A stretch of 64,000 bases of DNA from the NCBI RefSeq assembly GCF_030034735.1, contig NZ_CP125370.1:930001-994000 (forward strand). The letters run 5' to 3'. This stretch comes from Paenibacillus sp. RC334. GTDB taxonomy: Bacteria; Bacillota; Bacilli; Paenibacillales; Paenibacillaceae. This document shows, in pieces, positions 51,001-59,354 of this stretch. Within the stretch, counting starts at the first letter, position 1. Each line of letters begins with the position of its first letter. Below the pieces are notes generated by a model that had not been told where the DNA came from, made no database searches, and saw only the letters and a program-made list of their open reading frames with translations. A program made the translations under genes and the position numbers.

Positions 51001-52072
51001 CGACTCGCTGTTATCGGCTGAGGCCAGAGTAAGCGTGATCGTAGAACCGGCGGCTCCGTTACTTGAACAGCTTGCGTTGTATAAGTTTGATGAAACCAGC
51101 GGTTCTGTTGCTGTGGATTCATCGGGCAGTCACAATGATGCTGCCGTGAAGGGCACGGCTGCATGGGCTGCTGGGAAAACAGGCAATGCTGTCAGCCTGA
51201 ATGGCAAGGACAGCTATGTGCAGCTTCCAGCGGGCATCGTAAGCCGGGCACAGCAATTAACCGTATCCGGTTGGGTCAAGGCGAACAGCCTGAGTGATTA
51301 TGTACGGATTTTTGACTTCGGCTCCGGGACGAATGAATATATGTTCCTGACCCCTAAAGCCGGAAATACGATGCTGTTTGCGATTACCAACCAAGGCAAC
51401 GGGCAGGGACAGGAACAGACGATTGAGGCTCCTGTGCTGCCGACAGGGGTGTGGAAACACGTTGCGGTCACTCTCTCAGGCTCCACAGGTATTTTATACG
51501 TGGATGGAAAAGAAGTGGGACGCAATACCAGCCTGACGTTGAATCCTACCAGTCTGGGTCAAACCAAAAACAATTTTATCGGTAAGTCTCAGTACCCTGA
51601 CCCATACTTCGACGGTCTGGTGGATGAATTCCGCATCTACAGCCGGGCTCTGAATGCTTCCGAGGTGGCAGGTCTGGCCTCCGGTACAGCACAGAGCCTG
51701 ACGGGAGCCGAGAAAATCACGGCTATAAAAGAAGTAAACGTGACGACACGTGCGGGTGAAAAACCCGAATTGCCGAGCGTGGTGGAAGCTACGTATGGAG
51801 AAGGCTCCACCAAATGGGTGGCTGTGGAATGGGAGGATATAGCCCCTGCACAATATGCTTCTCTGGGTTCATTTGAATTGAAGGGCAATGTAGAAGGAAC
51901 AGAATTGAAGGCGATTGCCAAGGTGACCGTGATCGAGGCGGGGGCCCCTGTCAACTCCGGTACTCCGGAAACGCCGACAAATCCGGTTAACTCAGTAACA
52001 CCTGAAACACCTGCTCCTGTCAGCTCTGCTAAATCAGCAGGGGGATTACGATCTGGAGGAAACATTGAATAG
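48047..52072 (+). CDS. Large secreted DUF5695-type carbohydrate-active protein with LamG domain
   Basis: A 1341-residue exported protein, first gene of the carbohydrate locus. The signal peptide ends HTAEA-YE near residue 26. Residues ~27-900 resemble the DUF5695 family, a putative glycan-active group with a beta-sandwich followed by an alpha/alpha toroid (GYWGWGDDWGLTHGQFLAEK; YPHVYNTYFSMYKIAKEYPD; PVAYNWETGLMGELTTPD). A PKD/Ig-like domain follows (~905-1000), then a LamG jellyroll (LALYKFDETSGSVAVDSSGS, ~1006-1208), a Big_4-like module (~1225-1300) and a Pro/Thr-rich tail. ATG 48047 has AAAGGAGG eight bases upstream. No LPXTG anchor is present, so it is probably released. Substrate is unknown; GH4 MelA downstream suggests galactosides. 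Confidence 0.75.
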   Translation: MKFKGILAAFLFLTAASVLFGTHTAEAYELSNDKLTIQTGEHGEISSIRIKGDAFPTEYVMNATVTPEQNTADHQWLGELMFTYRLDEGSWTKAWTNKSADARKITTSGNRVTVTYENSSNAEGIRNFKVIETYSAESNGSVLWNIQVQNTSGKKLEIGDFGLPLPFNEQWTNGDAIYETRVVTHSFVGNNSSYITAGRPSGIGSSLLLIPDSSTGAGFEYQDHWRDEEHPGSKWAWNPANEGKWLEGLNVFYIHSNVIKSTNRGYLPNTSLILNPGQSRNYGFKFLAVKDEHDVKDTLYQENLVDTTVVPGMIVPTNQKAKVDLRTKQAISKVTYPDGTVIPQTDSKTGGHHIYELKFTKLGPNFITVEYGNGNKTVLQFYAIEPIDLALQRHATFMVDKTQWNVPGDLRDKVFDDWMMHTKSKRNIFNGYWGWGDDWGLTHGQFLAEKNTLSPVAKEVRAVDDYLETAIWTNLMNGHHEDYLIHDFLMPEPNDTPTYRGYAYPHVYNTYFSMYKIAKEYPDLVTYKQPKETYLLRAYNIFKALYEGPVAYNWETGLMGELTTPDIIQALHDEGYDDEANDLKEKMDRKYNNFKNTKYPYGSEYSYDNTGEEAVYTLAKQNIDTEGEQNKALEMMSKINAKTRAARGHMPVWYYYTDPVTITGENWFNFQYTTSLAGYAMDDWIRHHEDNHREEQQRLSYAAKIANVGAINSGQISSDPDNIGAVAWTYQAEKGNQGTNGTGGGKNVPLFNGWRGMSGEADLGLFGALKTLSADIAVDPIFGLTGYGAEVSKSGNVYTIKPLDGLFKRVNLITEKLYIELDRDQYTEAKLATSKDYVWLQLKNQTPGQAHSTYVTFDGLKKGTYLVKVGGQSQGKFNAYAPTNKLKLDMGTASSYTVELTPTTPDPNKAPVVDAGKASKVKLPDPIILKGTAEDDGLPQGKVTSEWSLVEGPQNAKVTFSSKTSLRTKVDVSEPGTYIFKLTSSDSLLSAEARVSVIVEPAAPLLEQLALYKFDETSGSVAVDSSGSHNDAAVKGTAAWAAGKTGNAVSLNGKDSYVQLPAGIVSRAQQLTVSGWVKANSLSDYVRIFDFGSGTNEYMFLTPKAGNTMLFAITNQGNGQGQEQTIEAPVLPTGVWKHVAVTLSGSTGILYVDGKEVGRNTSLTLNPTSLGQTKNNFIGKSQYPDPYFDGLVDEFRIYSRALNASEVAGLASGTAQSLTGAEKITAIKEVNVTTRAGEKPELPSVVEATYGEGSTKWVAVEWEDIAPAQYASLGSFELKGNVEGTELKAIAKVTVIEAGAPVNSGTPETPTNPVNSVTPETPAPVSSAKSAGGLRSGGNIE

Positions 52073-52091
52073 CTCTTGTTAAATAACCTTT

Positions 52092-52134
52092 CCCACTGTC
52101 ACTTTCTTCCTGCAAAGGGGAGAGTGGCGGTGGG
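52092..52134 (+). other. Intra-operon hairpin before melA
   Basis: CCCACTGTCACTTTC and GAGAGTGGCGGTGGG pair imperfectly without a T run, so it is more likely an mRNA processing or stabilising structure than a terminator. Confidence 0.4.
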
Positions 52135-52189
52135 TATCCTTGCATTTGGAGTACAAAGCTGCGAATAAGAATGTGAATGGGGGAAAGGC

Positions 52190-53488
52190 ATGAGCAAGAT
52201 TACATTTCTGGGTGCAGGCAGTACGGTATTTGCTAAAAATGTGCTTGGCGATTGTATGCTGACACCTGCTTTGCAGGGCTTTGAGCTGGCGTTGTTCGAT
52301 ATTAACCCCGGAAGGCTGAAGGATTCGGAACATATTTTATCCAATTTGAAAAAAACAACGGGGAGTACCTGTGTGATCCGCTCCTACACAGACCGCAAGG
52401 AAGCGCTGCGTGGAGCTGCCTATGTGGTAAATGCTATTCAGGTTGGCGGCTATGATCCGTGTACGATTACGGATTTTGAAATTCCCAAAACCTACGGTCT
52501 GCGCCAAACGATTGCCGATACGGTCGGGATAGGTGGTATTTTCCGCAACTTACGGACGATTCCGGTGATGCTCGATTTTGCTGCAGATGTGCGTGAGGTA
52601 TGCCCGGATGCATGGTTTCTCAACTACACCAACCCGATGGCTGTACTGACGAATGTGATGAACGTACACGGCGGCGTCCGTACGGTGGGGCTGTGTCATA
52701 GCGTGCAGGCGTGTATACCGGAGCTGTTCAAAAGCCTCGGGCTGGAGCAGGAAGGCGTGAAGGCGAAAATCGCAGGCATCAATCATATGGCGTGGCTGCT
52801 CGAAGTGAGCAAGGACGGTGAGGATTTATATCCCGAGATTAAAAAACGGGCTGCCGCCAAGCAGCAGGAAAAGCATAACGACATGGTACGCTTTGAGATG
52901 ATGCTGAAATTCGGATATTACATTACGGAATCGTCCGAGCATAATGCGGAATATCATCCATATTTTATCAAGCGGGCATACCCTGAACTGATCGAACGGC
53001 TCAATATTCCCTTGGATGAGTATCCGCGTCGCTGCGTGAGCCAGATTGAACGATGGGAAACGATGCGCGGGGAACTTTTGGGCAATCAGGATCTTCGCCA
53101 TGAAAGGTCGAATGAATATGCTTCGTATATTTTGGAGGCGATCGAAACGGATCGGCCTTTTACCATTGGCGGCAACGTGATGAATACAGGTTTAATTACC
53201 AATCTGCCAAAAGAAGCCTGTGTAGAGGTGCCTTGTCTGGTGAATCGCAACGGAGTTACGCCGACCTATGTCGGAGATTTGCCGCCCCAATGCGCTGCGC
53301 TGAACCGGACGAATATCAATACACAATTGCTGACGATTGAAGCTGCTGTCACCGGGAAAAAAGAGCATATTTATCATGCCGCACTGCTGGACCCGCACAC
53401 GTCAGCCGAGCTGTCCATGGATGAGATTGTTTCTCTGTGCGATGACCTGATTGCGGCGCACGGAGAGTGGCTTCCAGCCTATGTGTAA
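52190..53488 (+). CDS. melA: Alpha-galactosidase MelA, GH4
   Basis: A 432-residue intracellular glycosidase of family 4, which needs NAD+ and a divalent metal and works by oxidation-elimination. It matches B. subtilis MelA in length and along its whole sequence: ITFLGAGSTVFAKNVLGDC (NAD fold), INAIQVGGY-type strand, LRQTIADTVGIGGIFRNLRT, WFLNYTNPMAVLT, TVGLCHSVQ with metal-ligand Cys, and GINHMAWLLEV with metal-ligand His. Gene order after a big secreted protein suggests that it trims imported alpha-galactosyl oligosaccharides. GGGGGAAAGG precedes the ATG. Confidence 0.95.
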   Translation: MSKITFLGAGSTVFAKNVLGDCMLTPALQGFELALFDINPGRLKDSEHILSNLKKTTGSTCVIRSYTDRKEALRGAAYVVNAIQVGGYDPCTITDFEIPKTYGLRQTIADTVGIGGIFRNLRTIPVMLDFAADVREVCPDAWFLNYTNPMAVLTNVMNVHGGVRTVGLCHSVQACIPELFKSLGLEQEGVKAKIAGINHMAWLLEVSKDGEDLYPEIKKRAAAKQQEKHNDMVRFEMMLKFGYYITESSEHNAEYHPYFIKRAYPELIERLNIPLDEYPRRCVSQIERWETMRGELLGNQDLRHERSNEYASYILEAIETDRPFTIGGNVMNTGLITNLPKEACVEVPCLVNRNGVTPTYVGDLPPQCAALNRTNINTQLLTIEAAVTGKKEHIYHAALLDPHTSAELSMDEIVSLCDDLIAAHGEWLPAYV

Positions 53489-53501
53489 GGGAGGCAGATG
53501 A

Positions 53502-55328
53502 ATGGGAGGCCGTGGTCGTCAAAAGTTTACCGGGATTCCTACAATTCGTGGGAAATTTATCGTACTGACACTGGTGCTCACGGTCATTCCGATGGTGGTG
53601 CTGACCTTTACCTTTTACCGGATCGCGGCCCATTCACTTGGTGAGAAGTCGGAAGCGTTGGCTATGCAGTCCCGGCAAATGAGTGAAAATTACGTCAATG
53701 CGACGCTTTCCGATTTGAACGATCTGACCAATGCCATTCTCGGCAATCCCGACGTGCAGGCCACGCTGGAGAACAAGCCGGAAGACGATTATGAATACTT
53801 ACGGAACGATGAAACACTCAGCATGGTCGTTCGGGCGCAAACCCAGACCAAGCCGTATATCACGTCCTCTCTTATATATGCCGCCAATGGCGGGCCCAAG
53901 CATTCGCTGTATCAAGGGAATGTTTCGGTCCGCTTTGGCGGCCTTCCTACATTAGAGGAAGCACGTGTTTACTATCGTCGCTTGCTCGCGGATCAGCCCA
54001 TGATGTGGATGGCCCATTCATCGTTCGAATCGGGACGAGGGATGGCGGATGATCGTTTATACGTCGGGAAGCTGCTTCGAAAAACGACCGGCGACTATGC
54101 ACCGCTTGGATTTTTACTGCTGGAAATTGACAAGGCCAGCCTGTTCCGGGGGCTTGCCTTTCATGAAACAGACGGCAATACCCAGATGTGGGTGCTGGAT
54201 CAGAAGGGCGTGCCTGTATACCGTTTGCCGGAGCAGGCCGTTGCGGACAAGTCGCTGCTGCGGCAGATTGCCAAATCCGCTGTGGACAAACCCATGCTTA
54301 CGAAGGACTGGAGAATATGGAACGGTCGTCAGACCATGATTTCCTACGGCCCGTTGAATGAAGGACAATGGACACTGCTGCAAAAAGTCGATCAGTCCGT
54401 GCTGTTCGAGGATGCGCGGCAGATTGGGGCCTGGACCATCTGGACTTTTTTAATTGCACTGGTGTCGGGCTGGATGCTGTCTTATCGGCTGAGTGATACG
54501 ATTCGTCGTCCGTTGCTTCAGTTGAGCCGATTAATGGCGGTGGACGGCAGTACGAGCGCCACAAGCTCAGCCAAAGTTTCCGACGATCCTGCACCTGTTA
54601 TTTTTAATCCCAAGGATGAGGTGGGGCAGATCGGGGAGCGTTTTCTTCATATGATGCAAAAAAATCATGAGCTATACGGGCAGGTCTATGAAGCATTGCT
54701 GTCGCGCAAGCAGGCGGAGTTTCGTGCGCTTCAGGCGCAGATTAATCCTCATTTTCTGTACAACACGCTGGAGTCGCTCAAGGGAATGGCGCTGGCCAAC
54801 GGGCAACGGGATATGGCGGAGGTGATCGGTGCTTTTGGTAAATGCTTTCGCATCTCGCTAAGCTATGGCCGGGAGCAGATTAGCTTGGGACAGGAAGTCG
54901 AGCATGTGGGCGCCTATGTGAAGGTGCAGCAGTTCAGATTTCGGAATTCGTTCGAGTGGATTTGCGAGGTGGAGGAAGATATTTGCGGGTTTTACGTACC
55001 CAAGCTTATACTCCAGCCGCTCGTTGAAAATGCCATTTACCATGGCTTAAAAGGGCGTACCGACCGTGGCTACATCATGTTGTCTGGTACAAGGGAAGGC
55101 GATGCGCTGCGATTAACGGTCAGTGACGATGGAGGCGGTATCGGAGCCGAGCGGCTGGACGATATTCGGAAGTCCCTGAACGCCGAGCGGGGAAGTGCCA
55201 TTGGCTTTGGACTGCGTAATGTACATGAGCGACTTCGCCATTATGGCCCGCAATATGGACTGTCCGTGACAAGCGAGCCGGGAACATACACCTCGGTTAC
55301 CTTGCGGGCACCGATTCGAACCGAATAA
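53502..55328 (+). CDS. YesM-type sensor histidine kinase
   Basis: A 608-residue membrane sensor kinase. Helix 1 (~19-41, FIVLTLVLTVIPMVVLTFTF) and helix 2 (~307-327, IWTFLIALVSGWMLSY) bracket a ~260-residue extracellular sensor domain. A HAMP segment follows, then the His_kinase box with phospho-acceptor H417 in LQAQINPHFLYNTLESLK, and a HATPase_c with LVENAIYHG (N box) and DDGGGIGAERL (G1). This pairs with an AraC-type response regulator and usually controls adjacent sugar-transport genes. AAGGGAGG precedes the ATG, 13 bases after melA; its stop is 17 bases before the regulator. Confidence 0.95.
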   Translation: MGGRGRQKFTGIPTIRGKFIVLTLVLTVIPMVVLTFTFYRIAAHSLGEKSEALAMQSRQMSENYVNATLSDLNDLTNAILGNPDVQATLENKPEDDYEYLRNDETLSMVVRAQTQTKPYITSSLIYAANGGPKHSLYQGNVSVRFGGLPTLEEARVYYRRLLADQPMMWMAHSSFESGRGMADDRLYVGKLLRKTTGDYAPLGFLLLEIDKASLFRGLAFHETDGNTQMWVLDQKGVPVYRLPEQAVADKSLLRQIAKSAVDKPMLTKDWRIWNGRQTMISYGPLNEGQWTLLQKVDQSVLFEDARQIGAWTIWTFLIALVSGWMLSYRLSDTIRRPLLQLSRLMAVDGSTSATSSAKVSDDPAPVIFNPKDEVGQIGERFLHMMQKNHELYGQVYEALLSRKQAEFRALQAQINPHFLYNTLESLKGMALANGQRDMAEVIGAFGKCFRISLSYGREQISLGQEVEHVGAYVKVQQFRFRNSFEWICEVEEDICGFYVPKLILQPLVENAIYHGLKGRTDRGYIMLSGTREGDALRLTVSDDGGGIGAERLDDIRKSLNAERGSAIGFGLRNVHERLRHYGPQYGLSVTSEPGTYTSVTLRAPIRTE

Positions 55329-55345
55329 GGAAGGGAGAGGATGGC

Positions 55346-56938
55346 ATGTACCGGCTGCTGATTGTGGACGACGAATATCATATTCGGGAAGGACTGAAGC
55401 TGATGGTGGCGGAAAGCGGCCTGCCTGTGCAAGTCAGTGATGTGGCGGGTGACGGCGAAACGGCATTGCGTTTATATGTGGAGCAGCGACCGGACATGAT
55501 TTTACTGGATATTAATTTACCGGATATGAGCGGACTGGATATTGCAAAAATCATTCGGGAAAAGGATCAGCAGACACCTTTGCTATTCCTGACAGGGTAC
55601 GAATCTATGACGTACATTCGTCAGGCGGTTTCACTTCAAGCGGTCGATTATCTGCTCAAGCCTGTGACCAGCGGGGATTTTGAAGCGGCCCTGCGACGGG
55701 CCGAAGACCGGATTGTGCAGCTGAGAAGAAGCGAGGAAGAGGCCATTCACCGTCATCGTTCGTCGGAGCCGCTGTACAGGGAGCATTTACTGCTGGATCT
55801 GTTACAGCAGCGGCGTCCCGCAGCCGAGGTTATTCGGGAGATGGACGGGCTGGAGCTTTCCGGCGAGACTTCCGGGCCGCCCTACACCGTACTCTGCTGC
55901 GAGCTGGAAGAGACGCCGCAGCAGGAAGCAGCCGCCACGGGCGAGCTGCACGGCAGTAAGGAGGGAAGCAGCAGCGAATTCGCCGGGCTGGCTTGGGAAG
56001 CCGCCGCCGCCGCCGGGGCGAAGGCACACGGAGCGGCGGTTTCCCGGGATCGGCGTGTCGTGCTGCTGGCAGCAGCATCTAGCAGGGCGGCGGAGCGGAC
56101 GGCACAGCATATCCGGCAGGCGGTACAGGAGCGGCTGAACCGTGCGGTGTCCATCGGGATTAGCCGGCCTGTAGGGCGGATGGAGCAGCTCCCCGAAGCA
56201 TATGAGGAAGCTGTCCGGGCAGCGGAGCATCGGGGCTGGGTCGGCTACAGCCAGATCATCCCCTATGAGAGCATTCAGGCGGCTGAGCCGAATAGCAGTC
56301 ATTTGATGGAGAAGGAGCTGCTGATGATTACGGAAATTCGGGCCGGAAATGATGCCGCCGTACATGCGATTTTACAGGAATGGTCGGGACAATTGGCGGG
56401 TTTGCCCGTCAAGCAGGTAAAAATGATCGTCACCCAGCTCGTGCTGTTCGTCATGCGGATCGTTCAGAGTGATGCATCTGTAGGACAAACGTCCATGCAG
56501 GAGCAGGACCCGTTGTTGGAGCTGTCCCGATTACGGCATGGGCCCGAGATGATTGATTATGTATCGCGCTATTTTGTCCGGGTGGGTCGCCATGTCCGAG
56601 AATCACGCGAGAAGGGCATTCCCCGCAAATTCCAACGGGCCAAGGAATGGATTCGGGAGCATCTTCAGGAGGATGGCGGGCTGAACAGCCTTGCGGCTTA
56701 CATGAATATGAGTCCCAAATATTTGAGCGCCCGTTTCAAACAGGTTACGGGAGAAAGCTTTGCCGACTACCAGACGCGTGTCCGCTTCGAACGTGCCCGC
56801 GAGCTGCTGCTGGACCCGAATCGGAAGGTTGCTGATGTGGCGGAGCTTGTGGGCTTTGCGGATACGAACTATTTCAGCATTGCCTTCAAAAAGCATACCG
56901 GACTGACCCCGACGGAGTTTCGTAAAACATTTTTGTAA
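55346..56938 (+). CDS. YesN-type response regulator with AraC HTH
   Basis: A 530-residue response regulator. The receiver domain has acidic pocket LLIVDDEYH, phospho-acceptor D55 in MILLDINLPDM and Lys in YLLKPVT (~105). A middle region (~160-330) is Ala/Glu-rich and GC-rich (GLAWEAAAAAGAKAHGAAV). The C-terminal AraC HTH pair lies at ~430-528 (GGLNSLAAYMNMSPKYLSAR; VADVAELVGFADTNYFSIAF). GGAAGGGAGAGG precedes the ATG. It is expected to activate the sugar-transport genes downstream on a signal from the kinase. Confidence 0.95.
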   Translation: MYRLLIVDDEYHIREGLKLMVAESGLPVQVSDVAGDGETALRLYVEQRPDMILLDINLPDMSGLDIAKIIREKDQQTPLLFLTGYESMTYIRQAVSLQAVDYLLKPVTSGDFEAALRRAEDRIVQLRRSEEEAIHRHRSSEPLYREHLLLDLLQQRRPAAEVIREMDGLELSGETSGPPYTVLCCELEETPQQEAAATGELHGSKEGSSSEFAGLAWEAAAAAGAKAHGAAVSRDRRVVLLAAASSRAAERTAQHIRQAVQERLNRAVSIGISRPVGRMEQLPEAYEEAVRAAEHRGWVGYSQIIPYESIQAAEPNSSHLMEKELLMITEIRAGNDAAVHAILQEWSGQLAGLPVKQVKMIVTQLVLFVMRIVQSDASVGQTSMQEQDPLLELSRLRHGPEMIDYVSRYFVRVGRHVRESREKGIPRKFQRAKEWIREHLQEDGGLNSLAAYMNMSPKYLSARFKQVTGESFADYQTRVRFERARELLLDPNRKVADVAELVGFADTNYFSIAFKKHTGLTPTEFRKTFL

Positions 56939-56970
56939 ACGCGCTGTTAAAAAAATCATACCAAAACAAA

Positions 56971-57009
56971 GAGAGTCTGGAGTCGTTGGGTAGTCGGCTC
57001 CGGGCTCTC
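56971..57009 (+). other. 15-bp hairpin between regulator and binding-protein genes
   Basis: GAGAGTCTGGAGTCG and CGGCTCCGGGCTCTC pair over all 15 positions (three G-U) around a 9-base loop. No T run follows, so it is probably an mRNA end-stabiliser that raises binding-protein output over the regulators. Confidence 0.55.
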
Positions 57010-57061
57010 GGCGCATAATAGGCTTGTAAGGAGAATCCAGTTCAGGAAGGGGCCGATTGAT

Positions 57062-58414
57062 TTGCTGAAACGAAGGTTACGGACATGGATGGCTCTCGTG
57101 ATGACGGCGATGTTGACAGGGTTGACGGCTTGCAGCGGTAACGCTGGTGAACCGAACCCCAATGCGGTCGAACTCAAGTTCATGTACTGGGGGAGCAATG
57201 ACGAGAAACAGGCAATGGAAAAAATGATCCAAAGCTTTAATGCATCCCACCCGGATATTCGAGTGAAGGGCGAGCATGTCCCGGGTGATTACACGACAAA
57301 GATTAACACGTTAATGGCCGCCAATCAGCTTCCTGATATCGCCTACCTGGGCGATTCGCTCACGATGAAGTGGGCAAGTGAAGGCAGACTTCTGGATTTA
57401 TCCTCCTATTATGATGAATATCCCGAATTAAAAAACAAGCTTAAATCCTCCTATCTCTACAGCGAGCCCGGCAAGTCTATCGGCAACTACACCGCCATGG
57501 AAGTGATGCAGTTATTTTACAACAAAGAGCTGTTTGCAGAAGCAGGCGTACCCGTTCCCCCGGCTGATCCTAAAAAGGCCTGGACATGGGATGAATTTCT
57601 GGCAATTGCCAAAAAGCTGACCAAGGATCAGAACGGCAGGCATCCCGGTGACAGTAGCTTTGATCCAAAAAATATTGTGCAATACGGCTTTGCCTTCGGC
57701 AATGACCGCAGCTCCTGGGGACCGCTTCTGGCGAGCAACGGCGGAGCTTTGACCGACCAAACGGGCAAGAAGTACACACTGAATAGCCCCGAGTCGGTGG
57801 AGGTATTTCAGAAGCTACAGGATCTGGTTTTCAAAGAGCATGTATCTCCCGATTTGATCCAGCAGCAGGACATGCCATCCAATACGATCCGGCTTCAGAC
57901 GAGAAAGGTCGCCATGGTGGTGGACGGAACCTGGTCGCTGCTCGATTTTTCGAACAACAAGCAGCTGCAATGGAGTATCGGCGTTCTGCCGAAGCTCAAA
58001 GAGCCCAAAACGATGATCGTTGCGGGGGCCACTGTCATTTTCCAGAGCACCAAGCATCCGAAGGAAGCACTCGAATTTTATTTGTATCATAATAATCCGG
58101 AAAAGGTGGACTTGTTCAAATCCGGTCTGTGGATGCCTATCGAGGAAAAATATTATACCGATAAGCAAGCCATCCAATCATGGACAAATAATGCTGCACA
58201 TCCGCCGGAATTTCAACAGGCAGGCATCGAGTATGCCAGAGATTATGCAATCAAGCCGTCCACCTCGACTCTTCGCAACTGGCCTGATATCGGTTCCAAG
58301 TTGACCCCGGGGCTGGACCTGATCTGGACGAACAAGAAGACGCCGCAGCGGGCGCTGGATGAGCTGGAGCCCATCATTCAGCCATTGCTTCAAGGAGTAT
58401 ACCCGGATGAATAA
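57062..58414 (+). CDS. Sugar ABC transporter binding lipoprotein (SBP family 1)
   Basis: A 450-residue solute-binding lipoprotein that captures an oligosaccharide. Signal and lipobox LTAC end at Cys24. The fold shows VELKFMYWGSNDEKQAMEKM, NQLPDIAYLGDSLTMKWA, MQLFYNKELFAEAGVPVPPA and KVAMVVDGTWSLLDF. The start is TTG 57062 after AAGGGG. It is followed by two permeases but no ATPase, which is usual for Paenibacillus sugar transporters served by a shared MsmX-type ATPase. Confidence 0.94.
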   Translation: MLKRRLRTWMALVMTAMLTGLTACSGNAGEPNPNAVELKFMYWGSNDEKQAMEKMIQSFNASHPDIRVKGEHVPGDYTTKINTLMAANQLPDIAYLGDSLTMKWASEGRLLDLSSYYDEYPELKNKLKSSYLYSEPGKSIGNYTAMEVMQLFYNKELFAEAGVPVPPADPKKAWTWDEFLAIAKKLTKDQNGRHPGDSSFDPKNIVQYGFAFGNDRSSWGPLLASNGGALTDQTGKKYTLNSPESVEVFQKLQDLVFKEHVSPDLIQQQDMPSNTIRLQTRKVAMVVDGTWSLLDFSNNKQLQWSIGVLPKLKEPKTMIVAGATVIFQSTKHPKEALEFYLYHNNPEKVDLFKSGLWMPIEEKYYTDKQAIQSWTNNAAHPPEFQQAGIEYARDYAIKPSTSTLRNWPDIGSKLTPGLDLIWTNKKTPQRALDELEPIIQPLLQGVYPDE

Positions 58415-58447
58415 TCTGGCAGGACAGCAGCGAAAGGAGATCGGTCC

Positions 58448-59354
58448 ATGAAGCGACAAAAATCAGGGATGATGCGCATGGAACGCAACTGGGGTCTGCT
58501 ATTCGCGCTTCCTTCCATCCTGGGCTTAATGATATTTACGATTGGACCAATTACGGCCTCGTTCGTATTCAGTCTGACCGACTGGACCATTGGCGGACAG
58601 ATGAACTTTATTGGACTGGACAATTACCGGACGATTCTGACCGAGGACTCCACCTTTTCCCAATCCATGTTCGTGACCACGTATTACGCGCTGGGCAGCG
58701 TGCCTCTCGGGTTGGTGGCGGCGTTTATCATTGCGCTCTTATTAAATCAAAAGGTGAAGGGCCTGTCCGTGTTCCGCACGATTTATTATCTGCCTACGAT
58801 TGTGCCAAGTATCGCCAATACGATGCTGTGGCTGTGGATGTTTAATCCCGATTTTGGCTTGCTGAATTCCTTGCTGGAACACGCCGGATTGCCGGGAAGC
58901 AAATGGATTTACGACGAAAGCACGGCGATCCCCTCCCCTGATCATGATGAGCACCTGGGGAATCGGGAACACGGTCATTATCTTTTTGGCAGGGCTTCAG
59001 TCGGTTCCCACCCATTTGTATGAAGCGGCTGAGGTGGATGGGGGCCATATGTGGCACAAATTTATTCATATTACGATTCCTTCGATGACACCGACGATTT
59101 TCTTCAATCTGGTCATGTCCTTAATCAGTACCTTTCAGGCATTCAATCAGGCGTATGTCATGACGAACGGGGGCCCTAACAATTCGACCCTGTTTTATGT
59201 ATTCTACTTGTGGCGCACGGCCTTTACGGAGACAAAAATCGGCTATGCGTCGGCGCTGGCCTGGATCTTATTTTTCGTCATTATGGTGCTGACCGTCCTG
59301 ATTTTCTCCACGTCCAAAAAGTGGGTTCACTATGAAGGGAGGGGACGTTCATGA
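58448..59354 (+). pseudogene. Sugar ABC permease 1 broken by frameshift
   Basis: A MalF-type permease. The N-terminal part reads well (WGLLFALPSILGLMIFTIGP; RTIYYLPTIVPSIANTMLW) to STAIPS. There a CCCC run (58935-58938) shifts the frame. With CCC the sequence continues LIMMSTWGIGNTVIIFLAGL and the EAA loop HLYEAAEVDGGHMWHKFIHI, to SKKWVHYEGRGRS. Unbroken length would be ~301 residues. As written the protein stops at ~191 residues and importer function is lost unless the extra C is an assembly error. The flanking binding protein and second permease are intact, which favours an error or a very recent mutation. Confidence 0.88.
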
